Below, piece after piece: positions 56,817 to 63,896 of a stretch of 64,000 bases of DNA (position 1 is the first letter of the stretch; every line of letters starts with the position of its first letter). The notes below the pieces were generated by a model. The model was not told where the DNA came from, did no database searches, and saw only the letters and a list, made by a program, of their open reading frames with translations. Origin of the DNA: a virus; the IMG/VR virus record IMGVR_UViG_3300036790_000419, positions 84,914-148,913 of that record; one strand, written 5' to 3'. The position numbers and the translations under genes are program-made.

Positions 56817-57059
56817 ATGAAAACCTTGCGGGAGTGCCTGGAGTACAGGGACCGGCTGCTGCGCGCCGGCTACACGGTCGCCGGCTGCGGGGAGGTCCGG
56901 CTGGCCGAGGGCGCGGCGGGGGACCTGGGCGGCTGGTGGGCACGCCTCGGGGACGACGCCGAGACCCTGGCCGCCGTCATCTTCGTCCCGCTCGGCGCCG
57001 GGGCCTGGCAGGTGCTGCTGGCCGGCAGCAGGGTCCCGGCGGCGGTGGAGGCCCCTTGA
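56817..57059 (+). CDS. small hypothetical protein
   Basis: Eighty residues from ATG. Starts TLRECLEYRDRLLRAGYTVA and contains WWARLGDDAETLAAVIFVPL. Codon usage is typical of the window. Not recognised. Confidence 0.5.
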   Translation: MKTLRECLEYRDRLLRAGYTVAGCGEVRLAEGAAGDLGGWWARLGDDAETLAAVIFVPLGAGAWQVLLAGSRVPAAVEAP

Positions 57060-57069
57060 GGAGGTTCCG

Positions 57070-57276
57070 ATGCCGGGTTACGTTATAGCGGCTTCGCCGT
57101 CAGCGCCTTTCCCCGGCTGGTACCTGAAGAGCGTCGGGTCAGTGGACGCTTACTGGACGCCGGCACCGGCGGAAGCGATGCGGTTCACGTCTTCTGCCGC
57201 GGCGATGACTTACTGGGACTCTGTGCCGCCTGGCCTTGGCGCCTTTTTCCCGGTATCGGCGGAGGAAGCCCCTTGA
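57070..57276 (+). CDS. small hypothetical protein
   Basis: Sixty-eight residues, ATG preceded by GAGGAGG. Aromatic and Pro-rich (SAPFPGWYLKSVGSVDAYWT). Next gene's GAGGAG lies at its end. Function unknown. Confidence 0.55.
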   Translation: MPGYVIAASPSAPFPGWYLKSVGSVDAYWTPAPAEAMRFTSSAAAMTYWDSVPPGLGAFFPVSAEEAP

Positions 57277-57287
57277 GGAGCAAGACC

Positions 57288-57464
57288 GTGGCCGTCACCT
57301 GGATGGACGACCGGACCGAGACGTACAAGACCCGCGGCTCCGTTGACGTGAACGAGGCTGAGCTGGTCATCACCAGCCCGGAGTTCGAGCGGGACCTGCC
57401 GGGCGGCAGCCGCACGCGCGTCCCGCTGGCCAACGTCCGCTTCTACGACATCACCCTGGACTGA
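57288..57464 (+). CDS. small hypothetical protein
   Basis: Fifty-eight residues from GTG 57288, chosen for GAGGAG seven bases upstream; TTG 57273 is an alternative. Beta-rich (VAVTWMDDRTETYKTRGSV, ANVRFYDITLD). Such short proteins are common in Streptomyces phages; role unknown. Confidence 0.55.
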   Translation: MAVTWMDDRTETYKTRGSVDVNEAELVITSPEFERDLPGGSRTRVPLANVRFYDITLD

Positions 57465-57477
57465 CGTAGTAACAGTC

Positions 57478-57963
57478 ATGGGACGAGCAGCTTCAGGGAA
57501 GAGAACCCGCCGCGAGGTCGCCGAGGCGGCCGGCCTGCGGGCCTGGTACAACAGGCAGCTGGCCCGGCCGGAGGTGGCGGACGCTGAGTTGCAGGCCAGG
57601 CTGAAGGCTGACAACCCCGGCCAGCGCACCCGGCTGCGCCGGGCCGGCTGGACCCGGGCGGCGGAGGGGAACGACGGCATCGGCTGGTGGGCGCAGCCGC
57701 AGCGCGGCCAGAAGATGATCCACTCGGTCAGCCGCGAGGCCGACGGGCACCTGTGGGGGCACTTCTCCATGTCGCTGTACGGCGGCGAGCTGCCCGGCTG
57801 GTACGAGCTGCGCGACATGCAGTGGCTGCTGTACCCGGACCTGACGGGCATGCAGCTGGCGGTGCCGCAGGCCGCGCACGTCTCCATCGCCGAGGTGGCG
57901 CACATGTGGACGTGCCTGACCGCGGACCTGCTGCCGGCCTTCGGCCGGCTGGGCAGCATCTGA
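57478..57963 (+). CDS. conserved actinophage protein
   Basis: The 161-residue product starts at ATG five bases after TAGTAA, a likely leaderless -10. Basic N-terminus, then DGHLWGHFSMSLYGGELPGW and VSIAEVAHMWTCL. Seen by type in many actinophages, with no known function. Confidence 0.55.
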   Translation: MGRAASGKRTRREVAEAAGLRAWYNRQLARPEVADAELQARLKADNPGQRTRLRRAGWTRAAEGNDGIGWWAQPQRGQKMIHSVSREADGHLWGHFSMSLYGGELPGWYELRDMQWLLYPDLTGMQLAVPQAAHVSIAEVAHMWTCLTADLLPAFGRLGSI

Positions 57964-57988
57964 TGAGCGGGCACTGGCGGCTGCTCCC

Positions 57989-58105
57989 GTGACCCGGACG
58001 TGGTGGATCGGCCCCCGCGAGGTCGGGCGCTCGCTGGCCCGCTGGGGCCACTGCGTCGCCACGCTCTGGAACCCAGGGCACCTGGACGGGCGGTACCGGC
58101 TGTGA
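57989..58105 (+). CDS. micro-protein (38 aa)
   Basis: GTG start, Trp- and Arg-rich (TWWIGPREVGRSLARWGHCV). Lies between the preceding gene and the bidirectional terminator. Weak support. Confidence 0.35.
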   Translation: MTRTWWIGPREVGRSLARWGHCVATLWNPGHLDGRYRL

Positions 58106-58125
58106 CCCCGGTCCTGTGAAAATAA

Positions 58126-58162
58126 GAAGAGCCCGCACCAGCTCAGGGGGTGCGGGCTCTTC
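58126..58162. terminator. bidirectional 14-bp terminator
   Basis: GAAGAGCCCGCACC (58126-58139) pairs exactly with 58149-58162, between convergent genes. Confidence 0.8.
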
Positions 58163-58182
58163 GCGGCCTTGACGCTTACACC

Positions 58183-58929
58183 TTACGGCTCGATGTCCGC
58201 CTCGACGACCCGGTTCGGCGGGAGCACGAACTCGGTGTATTCCAGCAGGTCGTCCCCGTGCCGCCAGCCGCTGACCCCGGCGAGGACGTACGCGCCGCTC
58301 TCCAGCCCCAGGGCGGGCAGCTCGCGCCCGTCGTCCTTCGCCGCCCGGCATTCGAACGCGATGCCCCCGGCCAGCTCAGCCGGGTCGGTGCCGGACCGGG
58401 CCGCGATCAGGTGCCCGGCCCCGCGCGGGTCGGGCAGCGGGGCCGGCAGGGCCAGCTCGGGCACGCTGGGGAAGTACCGCGGGTGAACCCAGGTGACGCT
58501 CAGCCGCGACGGGCTGCCGTCGCGCAGCCGGGTGACCTCCTCGCGGCGGATGACCGGGTGGTCCGGCGGCCCGTCGGCTAGCCCGAACATCGGCACGATG
58601 TACCCGGGCGCGGTCACGGTGCCGGCGAAAGTGACGGTGACCACCTCCGAGGCCGGGCTGTCCCGCAGCCGCATGCGCTGCTGGGGGGACAGCGCGGCAC
58701 GGGGGGCGTCCACGTAGGTGCCGGAGGCGTCGGTCCGCACCAGGCGCTCGGCCAGGTGCAGGTGGGCGACCGCCTGCTGGGCCACGCCCTGGCTGACCCC
58801 CCACTCGTCGCGGATGGCGCGGACGGAGGGCAGCGGGTCGCCCTGCCGCAGCTCACCGCGCAAGATCATTTCCTTGTAGTGGGTGACGATCTGCTTCCAG
58901 AGCGGCTCGCTCCGCTGGGCCTGGGGCAC
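58183..58929 (-). CDS. GntR/HutC-family repressor (KorSA-like)
   Basis: The 248-residue product has an N-terminal winged helix (PLWKQIVTHYKEMILRGEL, PLPSVRAIRDEWGVSQGVAQ) and a C-terminal UTRA effector domain (residues about 95-245, RREEVTRLRDGSPSRLSVTW). In pSAM2 and related Streptomyces elements a repressor of this kind (KorSA) controls transfer and excision genes. Divergent from the HTH-DUF2637-FtsK operon, with a palindromic operator in between. Confidence 0.85.
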   Translation of the reverse strand: MPQAQRSEPLWKQIVTHYKEMILRGELRQGDPLPSVRAIRDEWGVSQGVAQQAVAHLHLAERLVRTDASGTYVDAPRAALSPQQRMRLRDSPASEVVTVTFAGTVTAPGYIVPMFGLADGPPDHPVIRREEVTRLRDGSPSRLSVTWVHPRYFPSVPELALPAPLPDPRGAGHLIAARSGTDPAELAGGIAFECRAAKDDGRELPALGLESGAYVLAGVSGWRHGDDLLEYTEFVLPPNRVVEADIEP

Positions 58930-59005
58930 TGCGGCCTCCTGTTATTCGGTCAGTTCGCGTACGCCCCGATTTTACTTCGGCAAAGACCGGGGCCAGTGGA
59001 ACATC

Positions 59006-59034
59006 TTGCGAACGTGTACTGTTCACACTACAGT
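59006..59034 (+). promoter_or_regulatory. operator-overlapped promoter of the transfer module
   Basis: -35 TTGCGA (59006-59011), 17-base spacer, -10 TACAGT (59029-59034). The inverted repeat ACTGT-TCACACT-ACAGT (59018-59034) covers the -10, the expected position for repression by the divergent GntR protein. Confidence 0.65.
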
Positions 59035-59083
59035 GAGCGGAACGAGGTGATTCCGCCGGAGATCTCAGAGAGGCGGAGGGGAG

Positions 59084-59347
59084 ATGCCGAAGAGCGCGCA
59101 AGAGGCAGGAGAGCAGCTGGTCCGGTGGACGGACGCCGCTCTCGAACTCGGCGTGTCCGTCGACACCCTGGAAGCGTGGTACGGCGACGGGATCGTGCCG
59201 CTGCGCCGTACCCCCGGCCTCCGCCTCACCTGGCGGTCCTGGCTGGACGCGGTGCTCGCGCCGAGCGAGCCGGGGACCGACGGGGACATCGCCAAGGTAA
59301 CCGCCGCCTGGTGGGCGGCGCGGGCAACGGCGGGGGTGGCGGCGTGA
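59084..59347 (+). CDS. small HTH protein (excisionase-like)
   Basis: Eighty-seven residues, GAGGGGAG before the ATG. WTDAALELGVSVDTLEAWYG resembles a MerR/excisionase-type helix-turn-helix. It could act in excision, regulation or plasmid control. First gene after the operator. Confidence 0.55.
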   Translation: MPKSAQEAGEQLVRWTDAALELGVSVDTLEAWYGDGIVPLRRTPGLRLTWRSWLDAVLAPSEPGTDGDIAKVTAAWWAARATAGVAA

Positions 59348-60204
59348 TGTCCTCGTTCGGCGGTGTGATTAAGGCGGCGCGCGAGCGGGCCGACTCGCTG
59401 ACGGTCGGCACCGCCATGGGCGTGGTGGCGTTCTGCTCCGGCTTCATCAGCTTCACCCACATCAGCGCGCTGACCCAGTACCTGGGCGGGTCCTGGAAGG
59501 TCGCGCACCTGATGCCGTTCTGCGTGGACGGCCAGATCGTCATCGGCTCCGCGTACTTCATGTACGGGAAGAACTGGTGGTCCAAGTCGGCCGGGCTGCT
59601 GTTCGGCGTCATTCCCGGCATCGCCGAGTCGCTGATCGCCAACTGGGAGTCGGGCATCGCGCACGGGCTGTTCTCCGCGGGCTGGGACACCGTTCCCGCG
59701 CAGTCGTTCGCCTGCTCCATGATCCTGTTCGAGCGCTGGCTGCACCAGCGCCGGGCGGAAGGGCCGGCCTCGCGTCCGGCTCCCGTGACCGTCTCGCAGG
59801 CACTGGAGCCCGCCGCACCCGTGGCTCCTGAGGCCGGCCCGGCGCTGGTGCACCTGCACGCCGCGCCGGCGGGAGCGCCGTGGGGCCTGGCGGTCCCCGC
59901 GGCTGCTCCCGTGCCTGAGCCGGTGCCCGCGACCGCCGCGGCCTCGCTGCCGTTCCCGCTGCAGGTGGCCGGCCCGTCCATGCCGCTGGACAGCCGCCCG
60001 GCCCGGCCCCGCCGCCAGACGGCCACCACGTCCGTGAGCATCGACCGCAGGCCGCTGCCGGCGGAGGGCTCGGACGAGCTGCGCGCGCTGGTCAACAGCC
60101 TGAGCCGCAATGACCTGTACCGGCAGTACGAGGTCAGCAAGCACGGCGCGGACAAGCTCCGCGAGCAGTACCTGAACGAGGAAGTGGCCACCGATGTCGC
60201 CTGA
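59347..60204 (+). CDS. DUF2637/Spd-like membrane protein
   Basis: The 285-residue product has four hydrophobic segments in the first 130 residues (VVAFCSGFISFTHISALTQY, DGQIVIGSAYFMYGKNWW, SAGLLFGVIPGIAESLIANW), the DUF2637 pattern of Streptomyces conjugative elements. A long Pro/Ala linker and a C-terminal helix (SLSRNDLYRQYEVSKHGADK) follow. Spread (Spd) proteins aid plasmid movement through mycelium. Start overlaps the HTH gene. Confidence 0.75.
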   Translation: MSSFGGVIKAARERADSLTVGTAMGVVAFCSGFISFTHISALTQYLGGSWKVAHLMPFCVDGQIVIGSAYFMYGKNWWSKSAGLLFGVIPGIAESLIANWESGIAHGLFSAGWDTVPAQSFACSMILFERWLHQRRAEGPASRPAPVTVSQALEPAAPVAPEAGPALVHLHAAPAGAPWGLAVPAAAPVPEPVPATAAASLPFPLQVAGPSMPLDSRPARPRRQTATTSVSIDRRPLPAEGSDELRALVNSLSRNDLYRQYEVSKHGADKLREQYLNEEVATDVA

Positions 60205-62263
60205 CAAGACCCCGAGCCTGCACCAGCAGGCACACCACGCGCGCAGCGAGCTGCTGGTGCGCGCCGTCCAGCTCGGCGTGCCGTGGGCCGTGTTCGCGCT
60301 GCTCACCATCTGCGGCAACGTGCTGCACCTGGTGTCCGCGCACGACCGCGCACTTGGCGAGTGGCTGCCGCTGACCGCGGGGCTGGCCATGGCGGCGGGC
60401 AGCGCTACCGTCGCCATTGACTGGCACCTGCGGCGCAACCGCACGTCGCGGGTCGGCCGGGTCATCGGGCCGGTCACCACCGGGGCCGCCACGGTGATGC
60501 TCACCGCGTTCCTGCTGGCCGGCTACAGCGTGCCGCTGGTGCTGCTGTGGCTGTTCGGCGGCATCGCCGGCTGCGCGGTGTGGGACCTGTGGTTCGCGCA
60601 CGCCCCGCGGCACGACCTGGGCACCGCGTTCGCGCTGTCCGCCGAGCGCGCGGGCCTCGGCCAGGTGCGGCTGTCCCCGGCCCGCGGGGGCACCGCCCCG
60701 GCCCTGCCGCAGCGCCCGGCCGCCCCCGGCCGCCCGGCCCCGCGCCAGCCGCTGTCGGCCCGGCTGCGGCCCTCGCGCGGGGCCCCGGCCCCCGGCCCGC
60801 AGCGCGGCACCATCTACTTCCCGCCCGGCGACGTGCCCGACGGGGAGCGCGCCGCCCGGGTGGAGAGCGCCAACCAGCTGCCGCCCGGCGCGCTGGTGCT
60901 GTCCCCCAACCCGGACAACAGCGCCGCCGCCGACTACGCCTACTCCGACCCGCGCACGCTGGACGCCCCGCAGCCGTGGCCCGGCCCGTCGGCGCCCGGC
61001 GCGGACATGAGCGTGCCGTTCCGCTACGGCCTCTACCAGACCGGCGAGGTGGTGCTGGTGCCCCGGCTGCCGCTGTTCCACACCCGCGGGATGGGCCAGA
61101 CCGGCAGCGCCAAGACCACCGGGTGGAGCTGGAACCAGCTGGGCGAGGGGGTGACCCGGCAGGACTACGCGGCGATGGTGCTGGACCCCTCCAAGGGCGA
61201 GCAGTTCTACGGGGCCTGGCGTCCCGCGCTGCACCGGTTCGAGACCGACGAGGAGAAGGGGCTGTACCTGCTGCGCGGCCTGCACCGGGCCCGCATCGCC
61301 CGGTGCAACTACCTGGGCCGCAAGCGGCTCATCAACTGGGAGCCGGGCTGCGGGCTGAGCTTCCTGGACGTGTTCATGGCCGAGGCTCCCGACATCATCC
61401 GGCTGCTGGAGACCGCCAGGACCCGGACGGCGAGCGCGGTCATGGCCCTGGAGACCTGGAACAGCGACGTCAAGAACGGCCGGTCCGCGGGCATCGCCTA
61501 CAACCTGGACCTGCAGCTCACCCTGGCCACCGAGATGCCGAGCGTCGCCCAGGGGCAGATGAGCCACCTGTGCCTGGGCGTGGAGGACCTGAAGCAGGCG
61601 GCGTTCGGCCTCTCCGCGCGGCAGAAGGCGGCGGGCTGCCGCCCGGAGCTGTGGGGCAAGCGGTACCCGGGCAAGGCGTACTGGGACGCGCCGACGGTGC
61701 CCGAGGAGTACGGCACCACCGCGATGCGGTTCTGGTACTGGGAGGGCGAGGCCCGCCAGGCGTTCGCCTACGCCGAGCAGTACGAGGCGGCCGGCCGGCC
61801 GCTCGACGACGTGACCGGCGAGGCGCTGGAGGCCGAGCCGGCCGCCCCGGCCAGTCACGCGCTGCCCGGCCCCGGCGGCACCCTGGCCGGCGCCCCGCCC
61901 CGCCCCGGCTGGCCGGCGGCCCTGCCGGGCAACGTCCGGCCGCTGTTCCGCGCGGAGCCGTCCGTGCCCGGCCGCGACGACGCGGCGGCCGAGGCCGAGG
62001 AGAAGGTCCGCGCGCACCTGGCCGGCCTGCTGGCCGCCGGCACCGCCGTGGTCGCGTTCGACGACCTGACCAAGCAGGGCCTGTGGGGCGGGGCCGGCGA
62101 CGGCCCCGGCGGCAAGACGGCCCGGTCCCGGTCGTGGGGCTACACCGCCATGGGGTCCATGTGCCACCTGGGGTACGCCGAGGCCCTGACGGGCGGGGGC
62201 CGCAAGCGGTGGAGGATCCTGCCGGAGGCCGCGCGCGGCGCGGCGGAGGGCGAGGAGGGCTAG
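60194..62263 (+). CDS. FtsK/TraB-like DNA translocase
   Basis: The 689-residue product has N-terminal membrane helices (about 24-46, 56-75, 96-128), a Pro-rich linker, and an AAA+ motor with a variant Walker A GMGQTGSAKTTG near residues 300-311 (the usual GK is AK). Later blocks MVLDPSKGEQFYGAWRPALH and GVEDLKQAAFGLSARQKAAG match plasmid-encoded FtsK-like proteins of actinomycetes. TraB proteins move double-stranded DNA between hyphae. Overlaps the DUF2637 gene. Confidence 0.82.
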   Translation: MSPDKTPSLHQQAHHARSELLVRAVQLGVPWAVFALLTICGNVLHLVSAHDRALGEWLPLTAGLAMAAGSATVAIDWHLRRNRTSRVGRVIGPVTTGAATVMLTAFLLAGYSVPLVLLWLFGGIAGCAVWDLWFAHAPRHDLGTAFALSAERAGLGQVRLSPARGGTAPALPQRPAAPGRPAPRQPLSARLRPSRGAPAPGPQRGTIYFPPGDVPDGERAARVESANQLPPGALVLSPNPDNSAAADYAYSDPRTLDAPQPWPGPSAPGADMSVPFRYGLYQTGEVVLVPRLPLFHTRGMGQTGSAKTTGWSWNQLGEGVTRQDYAAMVLDPSKGEQFYGAWRPALHRFETDEEKGLYLLRGLHRARIARCNYLGRKRLINWEPGCGLSFLDVFMAEAPDIIRLLETARTRTASAVMALETWNSDVKNGRSAGIAYNLDLQLTLATEMPSVAQGQMSHLCLGVEDLKQAAFGLSARQKAAGCRPELWGKRYPGKAYWDAPTVPEEYGTTAMRFWYWEGEARQAFAYAEQYEAAGRPLDDVTGEALEAEPAAPASHALPGPGGTLAGAPPRPGWPAALPGNVRPLFRAEPSVPGRDDAAAEAEEKVRAHLAGLLAAGTAVVAFDDLTKQGLWGGAGDGPGGKTARSRSWGYTAMGSMCHLGYAEALTGGGRKRWRILPEAARGAAEGEEG

Positions 62264-62481
62264 TGGGGCAGCGGGTGGCGGCAGTGGCCAGGATCGCGCG
62301 CGAGGGGGACGGCCGCGTGACCCTCGCGAGGGTCCAGGCGGACCCGGGCGTGCAGCGGCACGTCATGTCGCCCTCGCGCGTAACAGACATCATGGGCGAG
62401 CTGGAGGGGCACGGGCTGGTGCGGATGGTGTGCCGCCACCCGGTCCCCACGTGGCGGGTGACGGGGGAAGCATGCGGGTAA
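62263..62481 (+). CDS. winged-helix regulator candidate
   Basis: Seventy-two residues, GTG overlapping the translocase stop. Contains VTLARVQADPGVQRHVMSPSRV and DIMGELEGHGLVRMV, a winged-helix-like pattern. Probably regulates replication or transfer of the element. Not assigned to a family. Confidence 0.5.
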   Translation: MGQRVAAVARIAREGDGRVTLARVQADPGVQRHVMSPSRVTDIMGELEGHGLVRMVCRHPVPTWRVTGEACG

Positions 62482-62889
62482 CCAGGATCGCCCGCGCCGT
62501 GTGCTCCGGGGACGGCGCGCGCCGTCCCGCAAGCGGGGTAAAGTCCGGTCGCCGCGACCCGGGCCCGCTTCCAGGGCCCGTTCCCGCCCCGCAAGCGGGG
62601 GGAAGTCCGGATACGCCGAAGGCCAAAACTAAGAAATCACCCTCAACACTGACAGTAACCGCCCGGGTACCCCCCCTGGCCGCCGGTGCCCCCGCGGCGG
62701 GCCCGGACAGCCCCGTAGCGGCCCTCAGGGGCCCGGCCAGGCCTCGCGGGCGCGCGAGGGCCCGCCGCGGCCCGCAGGGTGGCTCTCCGCGCCGCAAGCC
62801 CTCCGCCTGGCCGGGCCCTGGACCGGAGGATATCCTGGCCCTGAGCGGGCCCGTGAGCGCCCGCCAGGGACCTGGAGGTCACCGGAGCC
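62482..62889. other. repeat-containing non-coding region
   Basis: No convincing gene despite open frames, which have poor composition. It contains two copies of a hairpin-forming repeat and a short AT-rich patch (about 62615-62650), features seen at plasmid replication or partition sites. The remainder is extremely GC-rich. Confidence 0.45.
62526..62610 (+). repeat. two direct repeats, iteron-like
   Basis: CCCGCAAGCGGGG followed by two variable bases and AAGTCCGG occurs at 62526-62548 and 62588-62610, 62 bases apart. Each copy also forms a small hairpin. Confidence 0.6.
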
Positions 62890-63066
62890 ATGACGACCCG
62901 CACTCTCCGCGCCTGGGCCGTCCTGGGGGCCTTCGCGGCCGTGACCGCGGCCACTGCGGCGGGCACCAGGCTCGCCGAGGCGGCGGCCGGGATGCTGCTG
63001 GTCGCGCTCGCGCTGCTGCTGGTGAGCCTCGACGGCCTGCGCAAACGCGGCAGGACCCGCCGCTAG
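62890..63066 (+). CDS. two-helix membrane micro-protein (58 aa)
   Basis: GGAGG precedes the ATG. Two hydrophobic segments (AWAVLGAFAAVTAATAA and AAAGMLLVALALLLVSL) and a basic tail (RKRGRTRR). Function unknown. Confidence 0.6.
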   Translation: MTTRTLRAWAVLGAFAAVTAATAAGTRLAEAAAGMLLVALALLLVSLDGLRKRGRTRR

Positions 63067-63241
63067 CCGCGTTTCCTGCGGAAAAACCCCCGGCCGGGCA
63101 TTATTTTCTTTCGGCTGGTCCCGGCTGGAAAAGGAAATCTTCCCGCTGGCTGCCGCGTCAGCCCGGCGGCCCTGCCTGTCAGGGTGATTGCGGACACCGG
63201 CCCGCGCCGCTGACAGAGATTACGCAGGCCAGGGCTCTGCG

Positions 63242-63383
63242 CCTAAACGGAGGCTTGTGCCTTTCAGGTGCCCTCCGCTCGCCGTTTCGCGGGTCTCCGC
63301 CCGGTAATTCCGGAGACCCGCCGCCGGGCGAAGTTAACTTTCCGCAGGTCAGCGAGATTCACCCTAAACGGAGGTTTGCCGTG
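63242..63383 (+). promoter_or_regulatory. duplicated leader with possible attenuator
   Basis: CCTAAACGGAGG occurs twice (63242-63253, 63363-63374). The first is followed by GTG and a 16-codon frame ending in TAA (63257-63307). The frame overlaps a perfect 11-bp hairpin GCGGGTCTCCG / CGGAGACCCGC (63289-63321). The second copy is the ribosome site of the GIY-YIG gene. Confidence 0.5.
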
Positions 63384-63863
63384 GCCCTGGGCCGTAAGCC
63401 GGAACCGCGGCGCGAGGTCACCCCGCTGGCCATGTACCGCGCCGAGCGGGTCGAGGCCCGCCCGGAGGTGACCCCGCTGGAGCTGTACGGCGCGGTGGTC
63501 ACCGAGGACCTGTCCGGCATGTGGGTGTACGCGTTCGCCGACCACCCGGGCTCCCGGTGGTCGGACGGCAGGGTCTGGTACGCCGGGCAGACCGACCACC
63601 TGTGGTCACGGTGGCGCGACCACTACTACAGGTTCGGCGAGCGGTTCGCCGCGGCGGTCAAGTGGCGCATCCGGGTGGCCAACGAGGCCGAGGCCGACCT
63701 CATCGAGCTGGTGCTGATCCACTTCTACCAGCCCGAGTGCAACGACAAGGGGCGGCGCGCGGACCTGGAGGCGAAGGTCCGGGCCTGGGGCCGGGGCACC
63801 CGGCAGTACAAGCGCGGCGAGGGCTGGCCGGAGCGCCTTGACTCAGGTAAAGCAAGCAACTAG
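63381..63863 (+). CDS. GIY-YIG nuclease
   Basis: The 160-residue protein from GTG, GGAGG upstream. Core: MWVYAFADHP, RVWYAGQTDHLWSRWRDHYY (Y-x2-GQT-x2-L-x2-R), VKWRIRVANEAEADLIELVL with the likely catalytic Glu, and HFYQPECN. This order fits GIY-YIG endonucleases, often mobile in phages. An N-terminal repeat EVTPLAMYRAERVEARPEVT / PLELY is specific to this protein. Its last codons contain the next promoter's -35. Confidence 0.75.
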   Translation: MALGRKPEPRREVTPLAMYRAERVEARPEVTPLELYGAVVTEDLSGMWVYAFADHPGSRWSDGRVWYAGQTDHLWSRWRDHYYRFGERFAAAVKWRIRVANEAEADLIELVLIHFYQPECNDKGRRADLEAKVRAWGRGTRQYKRGEGWPERLDSGKASN

Positions 63864-63883
63864 ACTCGGGTTAAGCAACCAAC
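63838..63883 (+). promoter_or_regulatory. promoter with two direct-repeat operator sites
   Basis: -35 TTGACT (63838-63843), 17-base spacer, -10 TAGACT (63861-63866). Two near-identical 20-base blocks of the form GACTCRGGTWAAGCAASCAA begin at 63840 and 63863, 23 bases apart, about two helical turns, so a repressor or activator could bind both. Confidence 0.7.
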
Positions 63884-63896
63884 CGAGGAGGACCCG

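Noticed and set aside
60134-62167. A 677-codon minus-strand frame opposite the FtsK-like gene
   Set aside because: Antisense shadow of a clear AAA+ gene; repetitive Gly/Arg/Pro sequence.
62430-63863. A 477-codon open frame covering the repeat region and GIY-YIG gene
   Set aside because: Its first 320 codons have extreme Pro/Gly/Arg composition and cross repeats and hairpins. Only the last 160 codons are protein-like, and they have their own start and ribosome site at 63381.
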